Under the pieces are notes generated by a model, which worked only from the letters and a program-made list of their open reading frames with translations, was not told the DNA's origin and made no database searches. Below, piece by piece: positions 25,301-37,840 of a stretch of DNA of 64,000 bases. Made by a program: the position numbers and the translations under genes. Positions within the stretch are counted from its first letter, which is position 1. Each line of letters begins with the position of its first letter. Source of the DNA: Paragordius varius (lineage: Eukaryota > Nematomorpha); assembly GCA_964247055.1 (NCBI GenBank), contig OZ176050.1, positions 3,100,001 through 3,164,000 on the forward strand. Direction: 5' to 3'.

Positions 25301-28095
25301 ATACTTTAATTACCTTACTTTTTACTTTCAGATTTCACACATGGTATCGTTATGCTCTTGCACTATCGTTGTATTTATAAAATCCATTTTAATTCTATCA
25401 GTGTACTTGCTTGCACTTACAATATCTTTAAAAATGCCAAATCAAACCATGTATAAAATTCATATTTTTATACGTTGATTACCTTACTTTTAACTTCCCA
25501 GATTTCACACATGGTATCGTTATGCTCTTTCACTGTACACCCTTGCTGCTTCTTATACTTCGCCCCTCATTACACATCATTATGCGCATTCTCCGTTGCC
25601 AACGGTAACTGATTTGGGTTTCCAAGGAAAATGTACGCGTTGGAGTCATCAAAGAGGCGATATGTATCGCGCTTTTCGGGCCTTTGAAGAATGTTACCGC
25701 CTAAAGCCTAAAAATGTGACCGGTAAAATTTTATGCATACATTGTACAATTTTAAATGACTTTCTTGATTTTGTGTTTTTTTTGCAAACGGTTTATTTTG
25801 GGTTAAATTGGTTGTTTGAAAATTATTCAGCTTCATATATTTGTTAAATTCGTATTTAATATATTCAGACCTATTATAAAACATTTGCAAACATGGGGTT
25901 GTCAGTTTTATTGCATAAAAATGATTAAAAAATATATATATATTTATGTTTAAGTAAGCTTTATATGTAATAAAATGGCTTATGTAAACGTTATTCTAGC
26001 CTCAAATAATATTTATAATATATTTTCAATATACACATACACAGTACTATTGCTTTTGTGCAAAATTTCGCTCGAATACCTGTTTGACATTGAGAGCGCT
26101 ATTGAGTATGCCCTTAAAGCTGTCGAAGTTTGCCAACAACAATCATCCCTCACTTCAAGTCATACGAGTTTGCAAGATGGTGGTGGCTGTTTCGATGATA
26201 CTCCTGAACTAAATTATAACTGTGATAAAAAAGAAAAAATGGATTATAAATTACCCACTACTGCTGAACATATAATTGATGATTCTGATGGTTCATACAG
26301 TAGTTATAGCATGAAACAACTAACTTCGGCCCGGGCTTATAATGCCCTTGGTGTGGCTTATTTCTACAAATCTCGCAAGACTGATATAACTTTCTCGTTT
26401 CCGCAACGGACTCGTTACTTACAACTTGCTTTGGAAAATTTTAAAAAGTAAATTTGCAATCTTATATATATATATATAATATTGGGTTAACTGGGGAACT
26501 ATTAAGTAATTGTTTAAATTTGTGTTATTCTAATTTTTAAACCAGTACCGTTCATATTTTTAAATCTATACGTTTTATATAATATTAATTCCTTAAAGAT
26601 TTTTGGGGAGGATGATTTTTAAAAGCGATTACATTCCCCAACCATAACCTAATGCCAACTATTGAATGGATAAATAATATATGTTTTAGGTTCATATTGT
26701 AAAATTTAGAAAAAAGATTTATTTTGCATATACATACATATGTATATATAATATGCAGAGCATTAAATCTTGATCCACAAAATTTGGATTACGCTTTTAA
26801 TTTGGCATTGCAACACGCTCTATTGCGACAATTACCACAAGCCACAAAACTTGCTGAATTGTGTCTCGTCACTGAATTAAATCATTACGAGGCCTGTCAC
26901 TTGCTCGTTTTATTGAAAACAACCATGTTATTCCCTAAAACAACGGCCCTTAAAAGGACCATTGAAGTTAAGGTGGTGAGTTTGAGATTGTAATTGGATA
27001 AAAGCATTTATGATATCGAAAGTATATCGAGTATCAAAAAATAGTTTTAAATTTTACAAGTTGTATCTACTCATTAATTTTTAAATTTTACAGATATTTG
27101 TAAATAAATCAATAGATAAGTTTATTTATCGACCTATTATTAGTGTTTTAAAGTATTCAAAACTTGTAAGTTTGGGGAACGTATACTAAACTTTCTATAT
27201 TATGGATTTATAAAATCGGAAAAGTGCATGTTTAATTAATTTTTAAGCACTCTATATTTTATTTCTTAAAAAAATTCATAATTTGTTAGGGTCCACACTG
27301 TATGTATGTTTTTTAAATATTGTTTTTTTTTCATATAGAACCATCGTGGTATAAATGAAAAAGTCAACATTGAACATGCTCTGGAGTTGATTGATTCATT
27401 AATCCAACAATCCCCCAAAAATTTTAAGTAATGTGTTGTTAAAGTTACATGAATGCAATTATCCATTTTAGTAAATTATAATATCAATTTTATTCAAAAT
27501 AGGAAATTATACCTTATTTATGTTGTGTTATTGTTTGTATCGCAGTTTATACTTTACGAAAGCCGAAATCGAAGCGAAACAAATTGGTTATCAGGCGGCT
27601 CTCGCTACCTATCGACAAATGCTTAATATTTGGAAGGAAGTTAAAGATAAATATCTTGAGAAGTAATATTAATTTTCAAAATAAATCAATCCCAAAAATG
27701 TTTGAAATCACCATTTATAAGTTTCCTTAAAATTACTTTTTTATATAATCATGGAATATTTATGTATTATTGTAGAGAAGCCGAATATCTAAGGCTTGTT
27801 AAGCGATGTGACACCAAATCCACTAAACTCGAAGAAAGATTTAAGGAAGCCAGTATATTTCAATTTATAATTTTTTACATTTTTTTACACTTAATACAAA
27901 AAATTAAAAAATAATTTGCATTATTATACAATTTTAGCACCTTCACAGCACAGTCGACAAGCCACTGAAACAATTAATTCGGAATTCATTTCTGTGGCAA
28001 ATACACCAAGCAGCGATCATTTGAAAACAGATGAAGTCAACCATTTTCAAGCTCTTAAATTCCATATTTGGATTAAGATAGGTAAATTATATCGC

Positions 28096-28156
<61 letters not shown>

Positions 28157-29966
28157 CTTTTTAGGTTAAAAACTGAATAGGATCCTTTAATTCAGGGGTG
28201 TCCAACGCATATGGCTTCGCGGGCCACAATCGAAATATATATATGGGCATTCATAAATAATTTATTAGATTGGAAACATAAGACTGTAAAGTGCTACAAT
28301 ATAACAATTTTTTCTAATTTTTGTCAATCAGTAGAATTATTTAGAATTTTTTTAAGAAATATCAATTTTACTGAGATTTTGTGGTTATGGTTATGTAAAT
28401 TATGGATTTCCACATTTTTCACGGGCCGTGTGTTGGCCACAATCCTTTAACTTATTAAAATTGTTAAGTCTTTGGTTAAATATTAAAATGTCGCATTAAT
28501 CGATTTTAACGTTAATCGTTACCCTTACAGCGTATTATCGCGCACTCCAAAATTAATTTTCCGGGGAACTTAATATATTTGAAAGATTTTTGATTTGATT
28601 ATTCAATTACATTTTTTCGGAAACACATAATACCCAGTGTAGTTGTTAAACACTCATTGCTTTTATAGTAAAATATTTATCTCTTCCTTTAAACCATGTT
28701 AGCCCAATTATATTTGGATCATGAATTGTTGGAAGATGCCTTTATTGCCATAAAAGAAGCCGAGGATATTTCAAAAAGTTCTCATCATACACTAGACATG
28801 GTAAATACTTTTAAATTATATTTTATAACTTTTTTCATACAAATTTTTAAGTTTTTATTCTAACCTAAATGTTTTTAATGATTCATATCTGGAAAAACAC
28901 ATAAGATTATATGGCAAAATTTAAAATTTCTAATGGATAACTTGATGCCAATTAACAAATCATAAAAAATAATTAAGGGATTAAAAACTCCTATTGCGTT
29001 TAATTAGTATTTTTGGTATCTTTTTACAAGCAATTTATGTGACTTTTTTTTCCTTTATTTAATCAATATTGATTTTGGGTGTAACATAACATGAAAGTTC
29101 ATATATCGGTATTAATTATAATAAAACATCTAAGTATAACTTTAAACTTGTCCTTTTTAATAAATTTTATCTTTGTAATTATTCGTAATATTCCAATATT
29201 TATATTTTACTTAGTTACTTATGGTAAGTATTCAATTTTTTAATTTTATACACTTGTCCTTAAATGATTACATACATTTAATTATGCATTAGTGGGGAAA
29301 ATTCTATATGAGTTTGGGCGATCCCACCACTGCTAAACTTTTGTTTGATAATGCTTTAGCTATAAAACCCGATTTCGTGGACGCTTTACAGGATTTGGTA
29401 TATATATATATGCTTTTTTTTAAAATTAATCTTTTTTTAATTAATTTTTTTCTCATATACAGTCATTGGCATATTTTTATTTGCACAATTTGGAAATGGC
29501 GGAAATCAAAGTCAGGGAAGCACTTAAAATAGATCCAACATCTCACAAATCATGGTATAAATAATTTTCAAAAGACAACCATATTTTTTAGATCTTATTT
29601 TATTTAAATATAGCTTATTGTTTAAAATGTTAACGTGTGAAATAGACCTATATATATTACTAACACTATCAATTTTATATATTTTATAATTGTAATTAAA
29701 GAAAAGGTTTGAAAACAAAAATATTTGTCCTTTTTTATTTTACGTTTTGTCCGTAAAATTTCAACTTTTACTATATTTTACTATTTAAAGTTTTTTTTGC
29801 ATAAAACTTAATTTTAATTTTATCATATTTTAGGTATTACTTGGGTCACATTTATCATTTGCGTGAAAATTCCAATAATCTTGCTACGCAGTGCTATTTA
29901 ACTGCACAAGATTTGTTTACAACCAGTTCTATTCGTCCGTTTGATATCCTTAAACCCATTTTTTAG
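16351..29966 (+). CDS. TTC7: Tetratricopeptide repeat protein 7 (TTC7)
   Basis: TPR scaffold which, with EFR3 and FAM126/hyccin, holds PI4KA at the plasma membrane to make PI4P. Exons: 16351-16471, 16498-16658, 16687-16858, 17060-17124, 18435-18696, 18843-18902, 19250-19457, 20079-20241, 21642-21904, 22361-22439, 22502-22621, 23236-23446, 23693-23831, 24626-24759, 25037-25115, 25502-25722, 26045-26447, 26759-26975, 27339-27427, 27546-27662, 27776-27852, 27938-28081, 28703-28800, 29293-29397, 29463-29554, 29834-29966. The sum gives 1310 residues, against about 850 in vertebrates. The N-terminus (LRIELEIEKYRNEGNW), mid TPRs (ARAYNALGVAYFYKSR) and C-terminus (RPFDILKPIF, cf. LPFSIIPREL) match the family. 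The extra length is Ser/Asn/Thr-rich loops, mainly exons 5-9 (about residues 173-491) and exon 17. Introns 1 and 2 are 26 and 28 nt. The acceptor of exon 8 was chosen because the upstream AG at 20056 leads to a stop. Confidence 0.93.
20691..21365. mobile_element. Nonautonomous element with subterminal palindromes
   Basis: It lies in TTC7 intron 8. The ends are inverted (AAGGTTGTGC on the left, GCACAACCCT on the right) and both are flanked by AACGTC, suggesting a target duplication. Just inside each end sits a perfect 22-bp palindrome, at 20741-20762 (halves GACCGTGGTCA) and 21321-21342 (halves GACCCGGTCAA). Both are unusually G+C-rich for this genome and built from the same GGTCA-type unit. 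No open frame inside. Confidence 0.7.
25286..25381 (+). repeat. Duplicated intron end plus partial exon in TTC7 (decoy acceptor)
   Basis: The acceptor and first 34 exon bases of TTC7 exon 16 (ATTTCACACATGGTATCGTT, then ATGCTCTT) occur twice: at 25332 and at the used site 25502. The preceding intron tail (ATTACCTTACTTTT) is copied as well. The upstream copy encodes FHTWYRYALALSLYL and then a TAA, so splicing to it would truncate the protein at about residue 760. Confidence 0.85.
28099..28155. repeat. (TA)n microsatellite
   Basis: About 57 bp of uninterrupted TA repeat in TTC7 intron 22. Confidence 0.97.
28190..28441. mobile_element. hAT-type MITE, CAGGGGTGTCCAAC family, copy 2
   Basis: It lies in TTC7 intron 22 and is flanked by an exact 8-bp duplication ATCCTTTA (28182-28189 and 28442-28449). 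The left end has CAGGGGTGTCCAACGCATAT then GGCTTCGCGGGCC; the right end on the minus strand reads TGTGGCCAACACACGGCCCG. The 8-bp duplication and CAGGG end are hAT hallmarks. The open plus-strand frame across it is not a gene. Confidence 0.85.
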
Positions 29967-30380
29967 GCGAAAGAACACGTACATTTATATATTTTTCCGT
30001 GCAATAGCCTTTAAAAATTTGACAAAGCAGGACTCTTTCTCTATGATAAATATGTAATAAATTATAATTTATTCATCCGTTATTACATTCATTTTAAAAT
30101 TACAATTTTTTTATTATGATAATTACCAAAAAAAACGTGTTAATTTGACATAAGTTTTTAATTAATTTAAACACGCGTGAATGCTTTTTAATTTACTCTT
30201 AAAATATTTTTTTCAAGTTTCACCAAATTTTAATTTAGTTAGAGGAAATTTACTATTTTACAAAGTTTTTATATCGGGAAAAATGCCCTACTTTAATATA
30301 TTATATTTAAATTTTTATGTGTTTTTATGTCAAGCGGTGTCTATATAAAAAATTTGAGTTGAAATGCGACGTTTGATGTT
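29967..30380. other. Convergent 3' spacer, TTC7 and chitinase
   Basis: 414 bp between the two stop codons. It must hold both 3' UTRs and polyadenylation signals. AATAAA-like A+T runs occur around 30055 but do not stand out. No gene. Confidence 0.5.
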
Positions 30381-32926
30381 TCAAATATTTATGACATAAT
30401 TATGCACTATATCCAAATTATTTCTAATGAGCGTGGTTAAAGGATAAGGACCTTTGTTACAATGTTCATTTTTAGGGTCATCTCCAGCCAAAGCCCAAAC
30501 AGTTATACCAGCTAATTCAAGTTCCTTCACAAATTTTATCTAAACGCAATCAATATAAGTTAATTAAGTATTATCAATTTTAATTTATAACGGAGATTTA
30601 GATTTTTTCCACTATTTTGGTAAAATTGTATTGTATTACCTTTGTATTTGGAAAACGAAAATGTTTTTTTCAGCCAGCGAAACGATAAAGCGATTAAAAT
30701 TATAAATCCATTTCAAAAAATTACAAACCCAATCCCTATCAAATCGATATTAATTATGAATGGTGTAATATATTGTATTTTAGATTATTTTTTCTAGTTC
30801 TTAACACAATTATACCAAATTACTTAACAAAAACAAGTATTTTTCTTCCAAGAAGCAAATATATATTTACTATAGTATGCATTGGTTAATATACCGTTTA
30901 AAAAAAACTCCTTACATTTCTATAGCTTATCATCTATTAATAAAAACTAAATTTATAAATTTTATATTACCTTTTCTTTTATGCTCTGTTCATTTTCATA
31001 TGTAATGAATTGGTTATCAGTAAATGCAAACGGTGCCTCAAAATCTTGATCGTAACCCCTCAACCATTCACTATCGTGTTGTAAATTCGCACAAATCTAT
31101 ACATATTATGATAAGCATAAATACCTCTGAATTTAAAAGATAACCCGATTGGTTTTTATAGATTCCTAGATCAACGCAACTTTTGAAAGATGGCCAAATA
31201 TTTTTTCCCGCTGTTTGGGTCCTATAATTAAGCTGTAATTTAAGTTGTCTCTTTATGTTATATCCTTCAAAAGATCGCCCAAAAGCTGCTATTCCTAATA
31301 AAAGTTTATTTGATGGTAGTCCTTTTGACAACCAAATTTCCACCGAGTTTATCTGGAATAAGAAAGATATAAATATTACACAATGCATTTTCATATCAAT
31401 ACTCTAAACTAAATGCTATAATACATATATTAATGTGTAACATTTTTGTTAAAAGGGTATATTATAAAAAATTATCCAGCAATTAAGGCTCGGGGTGTCA
31501 CCAATATTTATTTCTAAAAGAAATATCTCAAAATATTTTTTATATTTTTTCATATTTCCCCAAAAATGGTTTTTCTAAAAACCCTTAATATAAATTGGTC
31601 ACAATTGAGTGTACTTATTGAAATATACATTATTTCATCTAATCAGTGTAATGATCTATATTTTATCAGCAATTATTAATTTTATTGAAACAAATTATTT
31701 GGTTTATTTGGTCACAATTATAAAATTTGTGACATGCACATTGCTTCTTAAATGAATGTTAACTCTCCGATTTGATTTTCCTATATTATAAATCTCTTTA
31801 TTTCATTCGCTAGCGTTTTTATTTGTATGCATCTAAACGAATGTATTGCCCTTATTTTAAATGCAGAGCATTAAAAATTTGGGTGAATCTTGGGATTAGT
31901 GTTAGTTTAAAATTTAAATTATTAGGATATGAAACTATACATAGTAAAAGATATTACAGTGTTGTTAATATTACAAAATGGAAGATAGTCAGTCGTTTTA
32001 TTAAAAATAATTTCATCCGAAAATTTATCATATATTATTTTTTATTTTGCGATCTGATAATATGAGCTTTCATTTTTATATTTTTGGTTAAATGAAAATA
32101 ATTAACTTTGAATAAAGCTGGAATCCCAAATTTACCATAAGATACTGTAATTAATCTAAAACTAGTTTGAAAAATATATGATTTTGTCCCGCACATAATT
32201 AATGTCAATTATTATACCATTTACGAATCGATTTCGCCCTTAAACAATTCAAATTCACCCTAAAAATAAATTACGTTTTTTCGGGCTAATAAAACCCATC
32301 ATTAATATAAAATACTTCTTTATGACATTATTATTTTTTCAGTATTTTTTAATTTCAAAAACAAAATTTTATTGTTTATAAAGTCGAAAAAACACATAGA
32401 TTTCGAGAATGAATTCGAATATTTTGAGGGTAATAAGTTTAAGGGTGAATTTGAGATGTCAATGGTATAAAGAACTTACGACGCTTTCGCCATTAGAGTG
32501 GTACAATGGACTCAAGTAACCGATCCGTTTATCATCATTCCAACATCCATTGTAATCATAAGCCATGAGTGTCACATAATCTACATATCTATAATTATAT
32601 CAAAAAATTTGGTTTTTTATAAATATTTTACAAATCATTAATGGAAAATATATTCCCTTTTGTTTGCAAACCAAATAAATAAATTATATCACATGGGTCT
32701 TAAAAGTTAATATGTTATTATATAATAATATAAAATACCTTGAAAGTTGTGGTATATTATAACCATCTTCGATGACAAGTGTATCTGCGGATCCGGTAAT
32801 TAATATAATCAAATTTTTTTGGGCAAGAATACGTTTTTTTGTAAACTCTTCCTTGATAATCTAATATGACAATTATATTATAAATTTTTTTTGATAAATA
32901 ATGTGCGAAACAAATATGTTAAAAAC

Positions 32927-32972
<46 letters not shown>

Positions 32973-33698
32973 CTTTATTATTTTCCAATGATTTAATTCG
33001 TATTTAATTAAATGTTTTTACCTTAAATGCTATTTATTAAGTTTGAATTTTTATTAAAACCCAATACAAAAGTCAACGGCCTTTAGACCTATATTTTTGC
33101 GTTTTAATAAAAGTTTTAAGCCAAATATTAAACATCAAGATATTACCGATAAAAGCCTATTGAGGTTGTTTTTGTCATGAATTGTTCCTCCCCGTTCCTT
33201 GAAACCTGGATATTCCCAATCCAAATCTACACCGTCAAAATTGTATCGAATGAGATAATTTGACAAATTTTTAGCAAACCGTTTGAGTATTGGCACATCT
33301 GAATCTGCTAACTCGCTGAACCTTTTTTGATCAAAACTCCACCCACCAACAGAGATAATAAATTTTAATTGTGGATTTATTGCTTTTAGGTCATCCAGTT
33401 TCCTGTATAGTTCTAGACTTATTAGACAATTTTTTCCAACCTCTAAAGTTCCATTCTTTATTGATTATATCATATTCATGAGTTATGTCAAGGAAGGCAT
33501 ATATAATATGGGTACAAAGCCAAGGATCTATATCTTCAATCTTAAACGAGTATGGTCTTATATTGTATTGATCCCAATCGGTATAATAGCAAAATAGTTG
33601 ATGTGCTGAAATTTAAAATATATATTTAAATTTATACCGCTTGTGGGATAATATAATAAATATATTAGATTGGTTATCAAATAAAGTATGAAATTCAT
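30381..33698 (-). CDS. Secreted GH18 chitinase-like glycosidase
   Basis: Glycoside hydrolase family 18 (chitinase or chitinase-like). Exons: 33638-33698, 33441-33605, 33147-33412, 32739-32860, 32480-32588, 31125-31352, 30971-31096, 30381-30539, giving 411 residues. The start encodes a hydrophobic leader (MNFILYLITNLIYLLYYPTS) joined to AHQLFCYYTDWDQY, the usual GH18 N-terminus (cCYYTnW). SVGGWSF is at about 96, the catalytic motif DGVDLDWEYP has its acid at Glu142, MAYDY and GIAAFGRSF follow, and the C-terminal GITVWALAGDDP completes the barrel. All key residues are present, so it is probably active. There is no chitin-binding domain or Ser/Thr linker. Two introns are very short: 33606-33637 (32 nt) and 33413-33440 (28 nt). 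Removing the latter joins KEWNFR to ELYRKLDDLK and cures an apparent frameshift. Remodelling of own or host chitin is possible. Confidence 0.94.
32213..32469. mobile_element. MITE copy B (ACCATTTACAG TIR family)
   Basis: It lies in a chitinase intron, ending 10 bp from the splice donor of exon 5. The left end is TATACCATTTAC, followed by AACAATTCAAATTCACCC; the right end (AAGGGTGAATTTGAGATGTC, then AATGGTATA) is the inverse. About 257 bp, noncoding. Confidence 0.8.
32931..32967. repeat. (TA)n microsatellite
   Basis: About 37 bp of TA repeat in a chitinase intron. Confidence 0.95.
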
Positions 33699-34014
33699 AT
33701 AAAGAAATTTTTTTATTTTAATTGAGTTTAAAGTTAACTTCTTATCGAAGTCTTTATCTTAAATGAACTAAAATTATTATTATATCATCAATAAACTACT
33801 AATTTTTTCCATATATTGATACATTAATTCAATTTATAAAACAATAAAAATGCGAAAGTTAGCAATTCTCGGCTCAGTAATTTTATAAATTGAATTAAAC
33901 CATTGTTTTTATTTGCTAATACCCAAATTTTATTTAAAATATTGTTATAGAAGGGTCTTTTTCATATTTAACATGTCCAATAAACAAAACCGAAATATAT
34001 TTAAGCGATTGAAC
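33699..34014. other. Upstream region of the chitinase gene
   Basis: 316 bp from the chitinase ATG to the flanking TIR element. It should carry the chitinase promoter. No distinct motif seen. Confidence 0.4.
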
Positions 34015-34552
34015 CAGGGCTTTTTAACCGGAACTCGGTTTCTGTTTGGCAGGAACCCCCGTTGGGTTGGAACCAACCCGGTTTCGGTCCCACCATTAAA
34101 AGAAGTGGTTCCTATAGGTTTTTATTTTTAAAAAATTAATTATTTAAATTTAATGGTATGATATCAATTTTTTGGGTTTTCCATCAAAATGGAAGGATTA
34201 CAAGTAAATTTTGTTTATTAAAAAATAATCATATGACAACATTTTTTTCGTGTCCGAATGAAATGGAATCACCTTGTTGACACAGATTTATTTTAACTAT
34301 AGATTAAGAGCATTAACCGTAGTAATTAATGAACCAACCTTCTAATAAAAACTATAAACTATATATTGGAGTCTTATAACTGAGGAAAAGAAAAAATTGA
34401 TAAATTTATCCTTATTCCTTTTAATATTTTTTACTTTTTAAAATTTAATTGTATCTATTTCAAATAATTTTAAAATCTCTAAATTTTGACAAAACTTTAA
34501 ATACTAGCGCCCACAATTAATTACCCATAACGGAAATAAATAAGCCACATAT

Positions 34553-34700
34553 ATCACCGATACTCAAACTGCGGACCACGGGCCTCATGAACTGATCTTT
34601 GTCTAATCATCCATTTTGGAAAAATATTAAAATTTTATCATCTAAGGTTACAAAGCGGTACATATTTTGCGGCTCACACACAATATTATATATGAGTTTT
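34553..34700. repeat. hAT end fragment
   Basis: GATACTCAAACTGCGGACCA followed by CGGGCC resembles the GGTACTCA...CGGGCC end of the element at 34966. No matching second end was found, so it is treated as a solo fragment. Confidence 0.4.
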
Positions 34701-34965
34701 GTGCCAATATGATATAAAAAGGGGAATCACCATTATATAAAAACTATCTTAAAAAGCCCACGACGACAGAAAGGTGTGAAGGAAGTTTTCTTATAAAATC
34801 GCTAATTGTCGATGATTGACTACAAGCTCAACAACAATACTTAATTTTACATATTTATATATGTTTAACAGCCAAGTATTCGCTATTAATATACATTTTG
34901 ACCCGACTATAAAAAATATTTTGAAAGGGTGGTGAATTTTTTTTGTTGGCTACTACTGCTTAAAC

Positions 34966-37372
34966 CAGTGATAAACCGCGGCCCTTAGAGCGCCCTAATA
35001 ATGCCCTATGACCATATTGATTTATTTTTTTATTGATAATTTTTAAAATACACACAAACGAATTTTCGTTTATTTTATATTAATTTATTTTCTTTAGATT
35101 TAATTTTGGTAATTTTTCTTTTTTACCCAATTTGAAATGTAAAAAAATTTCCCTAAAATGATTTCGAAATTTTGGCACACGTTGTTTCTGTTTCTGTATT
35201 CTATTTTCTTTTCTATTTTGGAAAATATATTGCATTACATTTTTATAAGCAAGCCTTTCACCCAAACTTGCATATACATATTCTTTTCATAGCTATCCTG
35301 CACATTTTTTTATAACTCATTCCCATAAAATATTTTTCAAATCAACATCATTAAATTTCGACCTGTTTTTTTATAGCATAATTCAAATTATATTCCTATT
35401 TTTAAAAATTACATAATAACATAAATTCAAAGGATGACATCTAATGATAAAAAACGTAAATTATCTGATGAAAATCGCTCCTTAAAAAAAATGGGAAGAA
35501 AAATTCTTTATCGTCTTAAATAAAATTGTTGTTACCTGCCTTATATGTAAAGACAACATAATATAAAAAAATACAATATTATTTTACAATCCATCATTTT
35601 CATAAATTAAAAGAAAATAATGAGGATAGAAACGAAAAAAATAAGAAGATTAAGGAATTATGCCAGAAGGAAAAATCTATTTTCAGCTTCGTATGAAAAA
35701 TTGCTAAATTTTAGGAAAAAATATGAAACCTTTTACTGATTCCCAACTATTAAAAGAATGTCTTATAAATGGTTGCACTTTTGATAAATTCCATAATAAA
35801 GATCAAATCATGAGGCAAATTAAAAAAACTTTAACTTTCTGATTCAACATGTGCTTGACGCATTGAAGATATGTCTAAATATATTTTTGACAATACATTA
35901 TTGGCTCTCAAAAGCTGCAAATATTTTAGCATTGCTATTGATTCTAGCACTGATAAAACAACTCAATGTGCGCTCTTCATTAAATTTTGCAACGACAGCA
36001 AAATCAACGAGGAATATTTAAAATTTTACCGATGAATAATACCACGAAAGGAAGTGATTTTCTCGAAATCATAAGGAATTTTTTTTCGATAACAATGGTA
36101 TATCTATCAAAAAATTGATTTTGATCTGCACAGATGGTTGTCCCTCTATGATTGGAATAAAAAAAAGATTTATTCCTTTTTTGAACAAATATAATTTGTA
36201 AAATATTTTATCCTTTAACTGCTTTATTCATCAGCAAAACTTGGTTTCGCACGTAAAAGATGATTCACTCAATTCAGTAATTAAAACGGTTGTGAATATA
36301 GTTAACCAAAACCGTGGTAGAGAATTCAACCTCCATAAATTGGAAGATCTTTTCAAAGATATCCACAGTGAGTTTAATAATAATCTTTTGTACTCCGCTG
36401 TGAGATGGCTAAAACTTAGCAAAGTATTAAAGAGATTTGGTTTAATAAATGAAATTCTATATTTCTAAAAGATAACAGAAAGATCAACGAGGAATTAATA
36501 GTGACATAGTCTACCTTTGCGACATTATTTGTAAACCTATTATTTTTAATACAAGTCTTCAAGGGAGCAAAATATAACCCACGCTAATCATATATTTGCT
36601 TTTGGAGAAAAATGAATAATATATAAACATTTTATAAATACACTACTATTAATTCCAACACTTAAAAGGTTTCATTAAGAAAATATGGAATTTACGCCGA
36701 GATTTATTTAATAATAGACAATCATTTACCTTTTTAAATGATATGAAATTCAGATTTCAAGAATTACGAAATAATAAAATTTGCTTAAACTCGTTGAAAA
36801 TCCATGTTTTATATCCAATATTAAACAACTTGAGCGTTTCGGTTTTGATCAGGCTCACATAATTGAAGAATTCGTAGATTTTAAAAATGATTCCGATTCG
36901 GAGGCTATATTCAAGGAGAATCGTAGAGAAGAAAGAGTAGAGTTTTGGCAAGATGTGCCAAATATGAAAATATAATAAAATTTGCTCAAGTCTAACTGTT
37001 TTTCCCTCAACTTACACGTGTGAGACGGCACATTCGAAAATGAAGTATGTCAAGAATATATACAGAAATCGCTCGATGATTAATGGACCACGCATTAAGA
37101 TTGGCCTGTCATGATGCGAAACCAAATTTGTCAAAAATTATTGGTTAATATCAAAATAAATGTTGTTATATAAAATTTAATTAATGGTGCAAACAATTTT
37201 TTAGCTGGATTTACATGCGATCCCCAAAAATTCATTGTGGATATTTAGATTTAGAGTATAAATATGTGTATATGTGTCATATAGCTATGGAATATTTGCC
37301 ATTATAAGGTTCACGGCCCTCGAAAAAAAATATATTTTATTTGGCCCGTCAAATTTTTGGTGAGTACCACTG
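34966..37372 (+). mobile_element. hAT element with ZBED5/GTF2IRD2-like transposase, exact target duplication
   Basis: It starts CAGTGATAAACCGCGGCCC; the right end on the minus strand is CAGTGGTACTCACC then GACGGGCC. It is flanked by a perfect 8-bp duplication GCTTAAAC at 34958-34965 and 37373-37380. 2407 bp. It carries one rightward transposase remnant. The ends are short and imperfect, but the perfect duplication shows a genuine and fairly recent insertion. Confidence 0.93.
35434..36975 (+). pseudogene. Broken ZBED5-like hAT transposase
   Basis: It opens with MTSNDKKRKLSDENRSLKK, the usual N-terminus of the ZBED5/GTF2IRD2-related hAT transposases (KRKLSDENRxFxxxWE). Later pieces read KPFTDSQLLKECLINGCTFD (about 35727), SLVSHVKDDSLNSVIKTVVN-like (about 36243) and a final stretch NIKQLERFGFDQ (about 36820). 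Stops and frame changes separate the pieces, so no full transposase can be made. Confidence 0.85.
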
Positions 37373-37840
37373 GCTTAAACGCTTAATATTATATTAACCG
37401 CAAACTCTCTGAACTTTTGGCATTCGGCTAGGCTGTTGTAAAATGGATACTAAATATTTCATAATACACGTATTCAGCCAAATAATAAGTATTTAAATTC
37501 ATTCATCCAACCTAAAAGCTTACAAAATATGTTATATTCATAGTAACTTGATGTCTTCTGGAAAGCTGGATTAAAAATAACAAATATTAATATTTTAATT
37601 AAAATATTGTACGAAAATCATTTAATGAAAAGTCGGAAACCAAAAGAGAACTGGTTCCTATTATAAAACCCGTTCCGGAACCGTTAAATTTGCAAGAACC
37701 AAACACTGGTTTCACTTGCTTAGAACCACCCCGGTTCCAAAATTTATGAGCACGGATTCTATACTTGAAATCTTAGTTCCAACCGTACAGGAACGATCCC
37801 CACTCCCGTTTCACTTTTTTTGAACCGGTTCAAAGCCCTG

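Larger units (their letters stand above)
34015..37840. mobile_element. Older TIR pair (CAGGGCTTTNAACCGG), split by a later hAT insertion
   Basis: Left end CAGGGCTTTTTAACCGGAAC and right end (minus strand) CAGGGCTTTGAACCGGTTCA are inverted repeats of a hAT type. Both flanks are rich in GGAACC/GGTTCC motifs for 120-200 bp. Flanking 8-mers (gattgaac, acatcgtg) do not match, so the two ends may instead belong to separate decayed copies. No coding capacity apart from the nested element at 34966-37372. Confidence 0.5.

Noticed and set aside
31823-32065. Open frame of 80 codons in a chitinase intron
   Set aside because: No recognisable domain, AT-rich composition, opposite strand to the host gene.
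33147-33605. Chitinase as a frameshifted pseudogene
   Set aside because: A 28-nt GT-AG intron at 33413-33440 restores the frame and the family alignment, and other genes here have introns of the same size.
34560-37840. LTR retroelement or other capsid-bearing element
   Set aside because: The ends are short inverted repeats with 8-bp duplications and the coding remnant is a hAT transposase; no long terminal direct repeats or capsid-like frames were seen anywhere in the window.
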